This document shows positions 1 to 5,061 of a stretch of DNA of 5,061 bases, piece after piece. The stretch is from positions 1-5,061 of the forward strand of contig JAICVT010000324.1 in NCBI GenBank assembly GCA_025935235.1, read 5' to 3'. The translations under genes and the position numbers were made by a program. The stretch comes from Ktedonobacterales bacterium. GTDB lineage: Bacteria; Chloroflexota; Ktedonobacteria; Ktedonobacterales; JADMIN01. Each line of letters begins with the position of its first letter. Positions within the stretch are counted from its first letter, which is position 1. The notes under the pieces are model-generated. The model was not told where the DNA came from. It worked only from the letters and a program-made list of their open reading frames with translations, and searched no databases.

Positions 1-15
1 CGAGAGCCACAACAC

Positions 16-23
16 AGGGGAGG
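16..23 (+). promoter_or_regulatory. Ribosome binding site of the permease gene
   Basis: AGGGGAGG lies six bases before the ATG at 30, a near-ideal Shine-Dalgarno sequence. It fixes the start at 30 rather than at the TTG at 26, which opens a different, shadow frame. The same core and the same six-base spacing recur before the second gene at 3069-3077, which supports both starts. No -10/-35 promoter can be judged, because only 29 bases of upstream sequence are present. Confidence 0.8.
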
Positions 24-29
24 CGTTGG

Positions 30-3000
30 ATGGCCAGAACACCCGCGACCAAGACGGAAACGAAGGCAGGAGCGAGCGTGGTCCGGCGGCGACGCGCCCG
101 GAGCATCCCGTCGTCCTTCACGTTGGCGCTCTGGCGGTTGCGCCCGATGTGGCTGCTGCTGCTGCTCGCCGGGCTGGGCAACATCGCCGCCGTGCTGTTG
201 GTCTGCATCGTGCCACTCTTCACCCAGGTCGCGCTGAGCGCGGGCATTCGCGGCGTGCTGAATGGCCCGCAGGACGCCACGCACATCATCGTCAATGGCT
301 TTGCGACGACGCCTAGCCCGCGCATGGTCGCGGACACACAGCGGCGCCTGAGCCAGATCATCGGCGCCGACATGGGGCCATATGTCGGGAAGAGTGGCCC
401 ACAGTTCTCCATCTCGCTGCCCGATCTGGCGGTCGCGCTCGACAACCCCGCGAACGGTAATCCACAAGGACCGCTCCAACTGAACGGCGCCGATATGACT
501 CAGGCCACTCAGCGGTACACCATTGTCGCTGGGCGGCTGCCCGCAGTGTCGAGCGCCGCGCTGGAGATTGCGCTGACCCAGAGCAGCGCCGACGCCCTCG
601 GCGCGCAGGTCGGCTCGACAGTGCGCGCGGAACTCCCGCCGACGGGCCAGCCGGGGTCGCAGTCGCAGCCGATTGAGCTGGATATGCGCGTTGTCGGACT
701 CTATCTCCCGCCAGCATCGGACACGCTCGCGAACCAGGCCAACCGCATCACAGGGGGCTTCGGTCCCGATGGCCCTATTGGCCAGTACACGGCGCTGGCC
801 TCCAACCAGACCATCCTTGCGACGCTGGCCACGCTCGACGCCAAGAACGGCATCACCGCGCAAAGCCAGTTCAACGGCCCGCCGCCGGTCTTGCTCTGGT
901 CCTATCCGCTGGACACCTCGGCGATCAGCGCGAACTCGCTCAACGACGTGATCGACCGGCTCAACGCCGTGCAGCGCGACGTGAGCGGTCAACTCAACAA
1001 CCAGGAGGGCTTGCAGGGCATCTTCCTCGATTCGGGCGCCTACTCGGCGCTGAGCACGTTTCGCATCGAGATTCTGCTCTTGCAGATCCCGCTGCTGCTA
1101 CTACTCTTGCAGGTGATCGCGCTGATTCTGCTCTTCGTGCGTATGATGGCCGACATGCTGGTGGATCGCCAGGCCGAGGCCATCGCCACCCTGCGCAGCC
1201 GTGGAGCGACCCGCCGCCAGATATTCAACACGTTCACGCTGCACAACATCGGCCTCAGCGTGATCGCGCTGGTGGTCGGGCCGCTGGCCGCCATCCCCAT
1301 CGTGCGGGCGCTGGCCGAGCGCGCGCTGCCTGCCGCCAGCCAGAACGCGCTGGCCGCCATCGCTGGCAATCCGCTGGCGGTCGCCTGGGGGCTGCGCTGG
1401 TATGCGCTGGTCGCGGTGATCGTCTCGGGCGTCGCGATGGTCTTCACGACCAACCGCGCCGCCAGCAACAACATCGTCGCCCTGCGGCGCGAGAACGCCC
1501 GCACGACGACCAAGCCGTTCTGGCAGCGCCTGAACCTCGATCTGATCTTTGGCGGCATCGCGGTGCTGGGCTACGCGGCCTACTCGATCGCGGTGCGGTC
1601 AGTCAGCCCGACCATCCAGCTCGTCCTCTCGCCGGTCGCGCTGATCGCCTCGCTGCTGATGCTGGTCGCGGCGGCGTTCCTCTTCCTGCGGGTGTTGCCC
1701 TTGCTGCTGAGCCTGGGCGCGCGGCTGACCACGCGCGGGCGTGGGGCCACCTCGATGCTGGCGCTGACCCAGATGGCGCGCGCGCCCAAGCAGCCGATCC
1801 GCATGACGCTGCTGCTGGCGCTGGCGACCGGCTTCACGCTCTTCACGCTGGTCTATAGCGCCTCGCAGGCCCAGCGGCTGGTAGATGTGGCGTCGTACCA
1901 GACCGGCGCGGACTTCACGGGCGCACTCTCGGCGAACCAGGTGGCGCGGCGGAGCGTGGCCGATCTGGAGGCGCGCTACCAGCGGATTCCCGGCGTCACC
2001 GCCGCCGCGGTCGGCTACACCGCCAATATCAATCCTGGCCCAGGCGCGAACAGCTTTCCCACACGGCTGATCGTGGTGGACGCCGACAGCTTCGCGCAGT
2101 CCGCGCGCTGGAGCGAGGTGGAGAGCGCTCAGCCACTCACCAGCCTGATGACGCAGTTCGACGCGGCGCGCGCCAGCGCTCTCGCCAACGACGTCGTTCC
2201 CGTGGTCGTGGATGATACGACCTGGCAGGCGATGCAACTCTCGCCAGGCGCCAAGTTCAGCTTGCAGCCGCCGGGCTACGGACAACTGCGGAGCATGACC
2301 TTCGTGGCGATTGGGCATGTGGCGCACCTGCCGACCGTCTATGGCAGCTTTCAGGGCGGCGGCGTGGATGGCTTCGGCGGCATGCTGGCTGACTATGCCA
2401 GCTATGCTGCGGCCTATCGCCATGACCTGACGACCCCCGCGCAGGCCGCGACGCTGGCGCCCAACACCATCTGGCTCGCCACACGCGACGACGACGCCTC
2501 GCTGACCAGCGTGCGCAAGGCGCTCGGCTCCGGGACGCTGGCGCTCGGCTCGCTGCAAGACACACGCCAGATCATTGACGACTCGCGCGACAATCCGCTG
2601 CAGATCGAGTTCGCCAATACGCTGCTGATCGGCGCGGGAACCGCGCTGCTGCTGGCGCTGGTCGGCATCTGGATCGGCTCATGGCTCAACGCGCGCGGGC
2701 GGCTGGTCAACTTTGCCGTGCTGCGCGCCCTCGGCTCGACGCCGCGCCAGATGCGCGCCATGCTGATCTGGGAGCAAGCGATCGTCTATCTGGCGGGCGG
2801 CGCGCTGGGTGTGCTGCTGGGCTGGATTCTGGCGCTGACGGCGCTGCCGATGCTGATCTTCGTCGAGCTGGCGACCGGCGGCAATTTCCAGCGCACACCG
2901 AATGTGCCGCCAGCGCGGGTGATCGTGCCAGGCCAGACGCTGGGCATCGCGCTGATCGCGCTGGTGGTGATCTGCGCGCTGGCGCTGATCCTGACGATGC

Positions 3001-3053
3001 TGGCGCTAGCGCGGCTCTCGCTCGGCCAGACGCTGCGGCTAAACGAAGACTGA
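30..3053 (+). CDS. FtsX/MacB-type ABC transporter permease with two core domains
   Basis: This 1007-residue inner-membrane permease is the transmembrane part of an FtsX/MacB-superfamily ABC transporter. Order: basic cytoplasmic N-terminus (RRRRAR, 19-24), TM1 about 40-63, extracytoplasmic domain 1 about 65-345, TM2 347-371, TM3 405-428, TM4 455-473, TM5 504-523, TM6 529-560, TM7 592-611, extracytoplasmic domain 2 about 612-861, TM8 863-885, TM9 915-940, TM10 970-994. Residues 163-227 fit the MacB periplasmic-core pattern: IVAGRLP, then LEIALTQSSADALGAQVGSTV, then VVGLYLPP. The cytoplasmic coupling motif typical of FtsX permeases occurs twice, ATLRSRGATRRQ (386-397) and AVLRALGSTPRQ (896-907), so the protein is an internal duplication. 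It likely works as one chain, unlike four-helix MacB, which dimerises. Two ATPase genes follow directly. The ATG at 30 has a strong ribosome binding site. The substrate is unknown; lipid, lipoprotein or peptide export are family possibilities only. Confidence 0.93.
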   Translation: MARTPATKTETKAGASVVRRRRARSIPSSFTLALWRLRPMWLLLLLAGLGNIAAVLLVCIVPLFTQVALSAGIRGVLNGPQDATHIIVNGFATTPSPRMVADTQRRLSQIIGADMGPYVGKSGPQFSISLPDLAVALDNPANGNPQGPLQLNGADMTQATQRYTIVAGRLPAVSSAALEIALTQSSADALGAQVGSTVRAELPPTGQPGSQSQPIELDMRVVGLYLPPASDTLANQANRITGGFGPDGPIGQYTALASNQTILATLATLDAKNGITAQSQFNGPPPVLLWSYPLDTSAISANSLNDVIDRLNAVQRDVSGQLNNQEGLQGIFLDSGAYSALSTFRIEILLLQIPLLLLLLQVIALILLFVRMMADMLVDRQAEAIATLRSRGATRRQIFNTFTLHNIGLSVIALVVGPLAAIPIVRALAERALPAASQNALAAIAGNPLAVAWGLRWYALVAVIVSGVAMVFTTNRAASNNIVALRRENARTTTKPFWQRLNLDLIFGGIAVLGYAAYSIAVRSVSPTIQLVLSPVALIASLLMLVAAAFLFLRVLPLLLSLGARLTTRGRGATSMLALTQMARAPKQPIRMTLLLALATGFTLFTLVYSASQAQRLVDVASYQTGADFTGALSANQVARRSVADLEARYQRIPGVTAAAVGYTANINPGPGANSFPTRLIVVDADSFAQSARWSEVESAQPLTSLMTQFDAARASALANDVVPVVVDDTTWQAMQLSPGAKFSLQPPGYGQLRSMTFVAIGHVAHLPTVYGSFQGGGVDGFGGMLADYASYAAAYRHDLTTPAQAATLAPNTIWLATRDDDASLTSVRKALGSGTLALGSLQDTRQIIDDSRDNPLQIEFANTLLIGAGTALLLALVGIWIGSWLNARGRLVNFAVLRALGSTPRQMRAMLIWEQAIVYLAGGALGVLLGWILALTALPMLIFVELATGGNFQRTPNVPPARVIVPGQTLGIALIALVVICALALILTMLALARLSLGQTLRLNED

Positions 3054-3063
3054 CGAAGACTGA
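3044..3063 (+). repeat. 10-bp perfect tandem repeat across the permease stop codon
   Basis: CGAAGACTGA occurs twice back to back (3044-3053 and 3054-3063). The first copy encodes the last residues of the permease and its TGA stop. The second copy sits in the short gap before the next gene, and its TGA is out of the permease frame. It looks like a recent slippage or duplication event. It moves the second gene ten bases away but leaves its ribosome binding site intact. Confidence 0.9.
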
Positions 3064-3068
3064 GCGCG

Positions 3069-3077
3069 AGGGGAGGA
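3069..3077 (+). promoter_or_regulatory. Ribosome binding site of ATPase 1
   Basis: AGGGGAGGA is placed six bases before the ATG at 3084. It is essentially the same signal, at the same distance, as before the permease gene, and it decides the start of the ATPase at 3084. It lies in the 30-base gap after the permease stop, consistent with independent initiation on a shared transcript. Confidence 0.8.
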
Positions 3078-3083
3078 ATCCGC

Positions 3084-4082
3084 ATGCAGAACGCGCTGGT
3101 GACGTGCGAGAATCTGGTCAAGATCTACTCGGCGACCGACGTGGAGGTGGTGGCGCTGCAAGGGTTGGACCTGGAGATTGCGCCGGGCGAGATGGTCGCG
3201 CTGGTGGGCGCCTCTGGCTCCGGCAAGACGACGCTGCTCAACCTGCTCGGCGCGCTCGACGCGCCCAGCGCGGGACGCTGCGTCGTGGCCGGCAACGACC
3301 TGACCCGCATCAACGATGCGCAGCGCACCAACTATCGCTGCTTCACCGCCGGGCATGTCTGGCAGCAGTCGGGGCGCAACCTGCTGCCAGAGCTGACAGT
3401 GGCCGAGAACATCACGCTGCCCCAGATGCTCGGCGGCGTGGGCGGGCGGGCGCGCGACCGGCGCACGCGCGAGCTGATGGAGCGCACGGGCATCGGCCTG
3501 CTGGGCGCCAAGCGGCCCAACCAGATTTCGGGCGGCGAGCAGCAGCGCGCGGCGATCTGCGTGGCGCTGGCCAACGCGCCCACCCTGCTGCTGGCTGATG
3601 AGCCGACCGGCGAGCTGGACTCGACGACCGCCAGCGAGGTGCTGGAGCTGCTGCGCGACCTGAACCGCGAGCTGGGGCTGACCATCCTGATCGTGACGCA
3701 TGACATCAACGTCGCGTCGAGCGCCGACCGCACCATCGCCATCCGCGACGGCCGCACCAGCACCGAGACGGTGCGCCGCGACGCGCCGCTGGCCGCGCCG
3801 ATCGGCGGCGCCGGAGCCACAGCCGCCAGCGCGGTGATCGGGCTGCCCAGCGAGACGCACCGCGAGTCCATCCTGATTGATCGCGTGGGCCGCTTGCAGC
3901 TCCCGAACGAGGCGCTCGTGCGCGTCCCCTTCAACGGGCGCGCCGATGTGCGCATCTTCGACAGTCATGTGGAGATCTGGCCGGAGGAGGCGAGCGCTAC
4001 GCCAGGCGCGCCCGACTACCCTCCGCCGCCCGCGCCGAGCTATCCGCCGAGCTATCCGGCGCCCAGCGAGGAAGGGAAGTAG
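3084..4082 (+). CDS. ABC transporter ATPase 1 (MacB/LolD type) with C-terminal AbrB-like extension
   Basis: This 332-residue cytoplasmic ATPase powers the adjacent permease. Visible motifs: A-loop Tyr15 (KIYSAT), Walker A GASGSGKT 42-49, Q-loop Gln94/Gln95 in WQQSGRNLLPELT, signature ISGGEQQ 148-154, Walker B LLLADE 168-173 with catalytic Glu173, D-loop ELDS 177-180, H-loop His206. The ATPase core ends near residue 225, the normal full length of this family. About 107 further residues follow: an Ala/Gly linker (226-255), a segment resembling an AbrB/SpoVT hairpin (about 257-302; DRVGRLQLP is its clearest part), and a Pro/Tyr-rich tail (312-327). The gene starts 30 bases after the permease stop and ends one base before ATPase 2, so the three are probably co-transcribed. 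All catalytic residues are present, so it should hydrolyse ATP. The extension's role is unknown; dimer contact or regulation is inferred. Substrate unknown. Confidence 0.93.
   Translation: MQNALVTCENLVKIYSATDVEVVALQGLDLEIAPGEMVALVGASGSGKTTLLNLLGALDAPSAGRCVVAGNDLTRINDAQRTNYRCFTAGHVWQQSGRNLLPELTVAENITLPQMLGGVGGRARDRRTRELMERTGIGLLGAKRPNQISGGEQQRAAICVALANAPTLLLADEPTGELDSTTASEVLELLRDLNRELGLTILIVTHDINVASSADRTIAIRDGRTSTETVRRDAPLAAPIGGAGATAASAVIGLPSETHRESILIDRVGRLQLPNEALVRVPFNGRADVRIFDSHVEIWPEEASATPGAPDYPPPPAPSYPPSYPAPSEEGK
3852..3989 (+). other. AbrB/SpoVT-like segment within ATPase 1
   Basis: Residues about 257-302 of ATPase 1 lie beyond the nucleotide-binding core. The order is a beta-like stretch (SILIDRVGR), then LQLPNEAL, then RADVRIFDSHVEIWP. 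This resembles the swapped-hairpin AbrB/MazE/SpoVT pattern, in which D-x-x-G-R-x-x-(I/L)-P is followed by a short helix and two strands ending in a hydrophobic-Arg/Trp-Pro. AbrB folds dimerise and usually bind DNA; here DNA binding is not implied, and a dimer-clamp role on the ATPase is equally possible. The match is by eye only. Confidence 0.5.
4034..4057 (+). repeat. 12-bp tandem repeat coding for the Ser-Tyr-Pro-Pro tail
   Basis: GCCGAGCTATCC is repeated twice without a gap. It is in frame and encodes two copies of Pro-Ser-Tyr-Pro in the C-terminal tail of ATPase 1 (residues about 318-325), within a longer Pro/Tyr-rich run (312-327). An in-frame repeat of this size can gain or lose units without breaking the protein, so the tail length may vary between strains. 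Confidence 0.85.
4072..4077 (+). promoter_or_regulatory. Ribosome binding site of ATPase 2, inside the end of ATPase 1
   Basis: AAGGGA, part of a purine run GAGGAAGGGAAG at 4068-4079, ends six bases before the ATG at 4084. It overlaps the last codons of ATPase 1, so translation of the two ATPases is probably coupled. It supports the start at 4084 over the in-frame upstream starts (for example 3877), which would lie deep inside ATPase 1. Confidence 0.65.
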
Positions 4083-4083
4083 C

Positions 4084-4782
4084 ATGGAGATGCGGAACGC
4101 TGAGCCAGCCGCCACGGCCATCGTAGAGGCGCAGGGCGTCACGCGCGAGTTCAAGGTAGGCGGCGGCATCGTGCGGGCGCTGCGCGGCATCGAAGCGCGC
4201 ATCGAGCCGGGCGAGCTGGTGGCGCTGCGTGGGCGCTCTGGCTCTGGCAAGACGACGCTGCTCAACATCCTGACCGGCATTGACTCGCCGACGCAGGGAC
4301 AGGTCTACCTGCTGGGACACGACCTGGCGCGACTGAATGAGACGGCGCGCGCCATCCTGCGGCGCGAGCAGGTGGGCATCCTCTTCCAGAATGCGCATCT
4401 CTTCCCGCTACTCACTGCGCAGGAGAATACCGAGCTGCCGCTGCGGCTGGCGCGCATCGAGCCGCGACGGCGCGGCGAGCAGGCGCGGGCGGCGCTGGAG
4501 ATGGTCGGCCTGGGGCCGCGCGCGCAGCATCGCGGGCTAGAGCTATCGGGCGGCGAGCAGCAAAGGGTGGCGCTGGCGCGGGCGCTGGCCCACCAGCCGC
4601 GCTTCGTGGTCGCCGATGAGCCGACCGGCAATCTCGATTCAATGACCGGGCGCGCCATCGCCGCGCTCTTGCAGCGCATCGCGCATGAGCAGGGCATCGG
4701 CATGCTGGTGGCGACCCATGATCCCGTTGTCGTCACCAGCGCCGACCGGGTGCTGACCATCTCAGACGGGATGCTGGTGTAG
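4084..4782 (+). CDS. ABC transporter ATPase 2 (MacB/LolD type)
   Basis: This 232-residue cytoplasmic ATPase has the standard length for the MacB/LolD/FtsE family. Motifs: A-loop position Phe23 (REFKVG) rather than Tyr, Walker A GRSGSGKT 50-57, Q-loop Gln102 (ILFQNAHLFP), signature LSGGEQQ 154-160, Walker B FVVADE 174-179 with catalytic Glu179, D-loop NLDS 183-186, H-loop His212. It ends right after the core (SDGMLV) and has no extension, unlike ATPase 1. The frame is open upstream to 3877, but that part reads as Arg/Ala-rich out-of-frame translation of ATPase 1. The ATG at 4084 follows the ATPase 1 stop by one base and has its own ribosome binding site. With ATPase 1 it likely forms the motor pair of the permease encoded first; a heterodimer is inferred from their divergence. 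It is the last gene of the operon visible here. Substrate unknown. Confidence 0.94.
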   Translation: MEMRNAEPAATAIVEAQGVTREFKVGGGIVRALRGIEARIEPGELVALRGRSGSGKTTLLNILTGIDSPTQGQVYLLGHDLARLNETARAILRREQVGILFQNAHLFPLLTAQENTELPLRLARIEPRRRGEQARAALEMVGLGPRAQHRGLELSGGEQQRVALARALAHQPRFVVADEPTGNLDSMTGRAIAALLQRIAHEQGIGMLVATHDPVVVTSADRVLTISDGMLV

Positions 4783-4870
4783 CGAGGCGAGAAGCGGCCA
4801 GCGGTTGATTGTTTGGCGTGTTGATCGGGACATCGTCTGGCAAGAGGCCACGGGCGGGTCAACCCGCAGG
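4783..4870. other. Short non-coding gap between the operon and the insertion sequence
   Basis: This is about 90 bases after the ATPase 2 stop. I see no supported gene. GTTGAT occurs twice (4804-4809 and 4820-4825), and one perfect palindrome is present (4854-4867). A short open frame starting near 4805 runs into the antisense of the transposase and is not convincing. No clear U-tract terminator is present. Confidence 0.6.
4854..4867. repeat. Small perfect palindrome, possible weak terminator
   Basis: GCGGGT-CA-ACCCGC is a perfect six-base inverted repeat. As RNA it would make a five-pair GC stem with a four-base loop. It sits 71 bases after the ATPase 2 stop, between two convergent genes, where a terminator is expected. 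No T-run follows on either strand, so intrinsic termination is doubtful. It could instead be a protein-binding site, or chance in GC-rich DNA. Confidence 0.35.
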
Positions 4871-4871
4871 C

Positions 4872-5061
4872 TAGTAGTCAGTCCAGATTGGTTTATGAAT
4901 CATGGACGAGCGGGACAGGGTAGCGTTTCTGCAACTTCGTGCGGGCGTCGAGCACCGAGAAGCGCCAGTCGATGGTGGCGTGGGCGGCGTTGCGCTCGGC
5001 CACCAAGGCGTTGACGCGCTGGGTCAACACGTCAGGCGATGCGACGGGACGGCTCAGGCAG
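4872..5061 (-). mobile_element. End of an IS630-family insertion sequence, continuing beyond the window
   Basis: The 3' end of an IS630-type transposase gene lies on the minus strand, so the IS terminus should fall between its stop at 4893 and the operon. IS630 elements insert at TA; TA dinucleotides at 4872-4873 and 4875-4876 open a locally AT-richer stretch (CTAGTAGTCAGTCCAGATTGG, starting at 4871) that could be the terminal repeat. The other end is outside the window, so the inverted repeat and exact boundary cannot be confirmed. The start given is only a candidate. Confidence 0.5.
4893..5061 (-). CDS. IS630-family transposase, C-terminal part (runs off the window)
   Basis: Read on the minus strand from 5060 to a TAA at 4893-4895, this frame gives 55 residues; base 5061 belongs to the preceding codon. 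The stretch AERNAAHATIDWRFSVLDAR followed by TKLQKRYP matches the well-known C-terminal tail of IS630/Tc1-mariner-type DDE transposases (typically ERN-A---I-W-F---DAR-KL---YP). These enzymes cut and paste the element at TA target sites. The catalytic acidic residues lie outside the window, so intactness cannot be judged, and some IS630 elements need a frameshift to be expressed. The gene converges on the transporter operon and is unrelated to its function. Few alternatives fit this tail. Recognition is from memory of the family, without a search. Confidence 0.75.
   Translation of the reverse strand, partial: CLSRPVASPDVLTQRVNALVAERNAAHATIDWRFSVLDARTKLQKRYPVPLVHDS

Noticed and set aside
26..316. 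TTG-started frame overlapping the permease start
   Set aside because: The ribosome binding site at 16-23 is too close to 26 and ideally spaced for the ATG at 30. The product is Arg/Ala/His-rich with no motif.
1599..2558. Minus-strand open frame (319 codons) opposite the permease
   Set aside because: The composition is Arg/Gln/His-rich without membrane segments or motifs, and it is fully covered by the permease. I treat it as a shadow frame.
2681..3598. Plus-strand open frame (305 codons) bridging the permease and ATPase 1
   Set aside because: It is an Ala/Arg/Asp-rich shifted reading of both real genes, crossing a gene boundary with strong ribosome binding and motif evidence in the other frames.
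3039..4280. Long minus-strand open frame (413 codons) opposite the ATPases
   Set aside because: It lies exactly antisense to two ATPase genes with complete ABC motifs. Its translation is a low-complexity Arg/Ala/Gln/His-rich mix with no recognisable motif, as expected from GC-rich codon bias.
4838..4850. TGGC / GCCA mini-hairpin after ATPase 2
   Set aside because: It has only four base pairs with a five-base loop and no T-run, so it is within chance for this composition.
4805..5014. Small plus-strand open frame (69 codons) after ATPase 2
   Set aside because: It starts at TTG without a convincing ribosome binding site, and more than half of it is antisense to the transposase C-terminus. The visible protein pattern is on the minus strand.
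1..5061. CRISPR arrays, tRNA or rRNA genes, riboswitches
   Set aside because: I found no regularly spaced repeats and no RNA gene signature. Non-coding space is only about 30, 30 and 110 bases, too little for a structured leader.

Overview
The window is GC-rich DNA (about two-thirds G+C by eye). Three genes on the + strand fill almost all of it and form one operon for an FtsX/MacB-type ABC transporter. The first gene encodes a 1007-residue permease with about ten membrane helices and two large extracytoplasmic domains. The second and third encode two clearly different ATP-binding subunits. Composition, the 'VWQQSGRNLLP' style of the first ATPase, and a nearby IS630-type transposase all recall Chloroflexota (for example the Ktedonobacteria or Thermogemmatispora side), with Actinomycetota as an alternative. 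This placement is inference; no phylogenetic marker gene is present.

Layout: 1-29 is a short leader with a strong ribosome binding site. 30-3053 is the permease. 3054-3083 is a short gap with a 10-bp tandem duplication and a second strong ribosome binding site. 3084-4082 is ATPase 1, which carries an unusual C-terminal extension: an AbrB/SpoVT-like hairpin segment, then a Pro/Tyr-rich tail. 4084-4782 is ATPase 2, one base after the ATPase 1 stop. 4783-4870 is non-coding, with a small perfect palindrome. 4893-5061 on the minus strand is the C-terminal end of an IS630-family transposase that runs off the window, so an insertion sequence lies just downstream of the operon and converges on it.

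How they work together: the duplicated permease (one FtsX-type core in each half) should act as a single polypeptide. The two ATPases, both with complete catalytic motifs but different signature and Q-loop regions, probably form a heterodimer beneath it. The substrate cannot be read from sequence. The family includes lipoprotein or lipid extractors, peptide exporters and mechanotransmitters such as FtsEX. The most interesting point is the AbrB-like segment fused to ATPase 1, which could be a dimerisation or regulatory module. The rest is ordinary for a GC-rich bacterial ABC operon, and many long overlapping open frames are composition artefacts.
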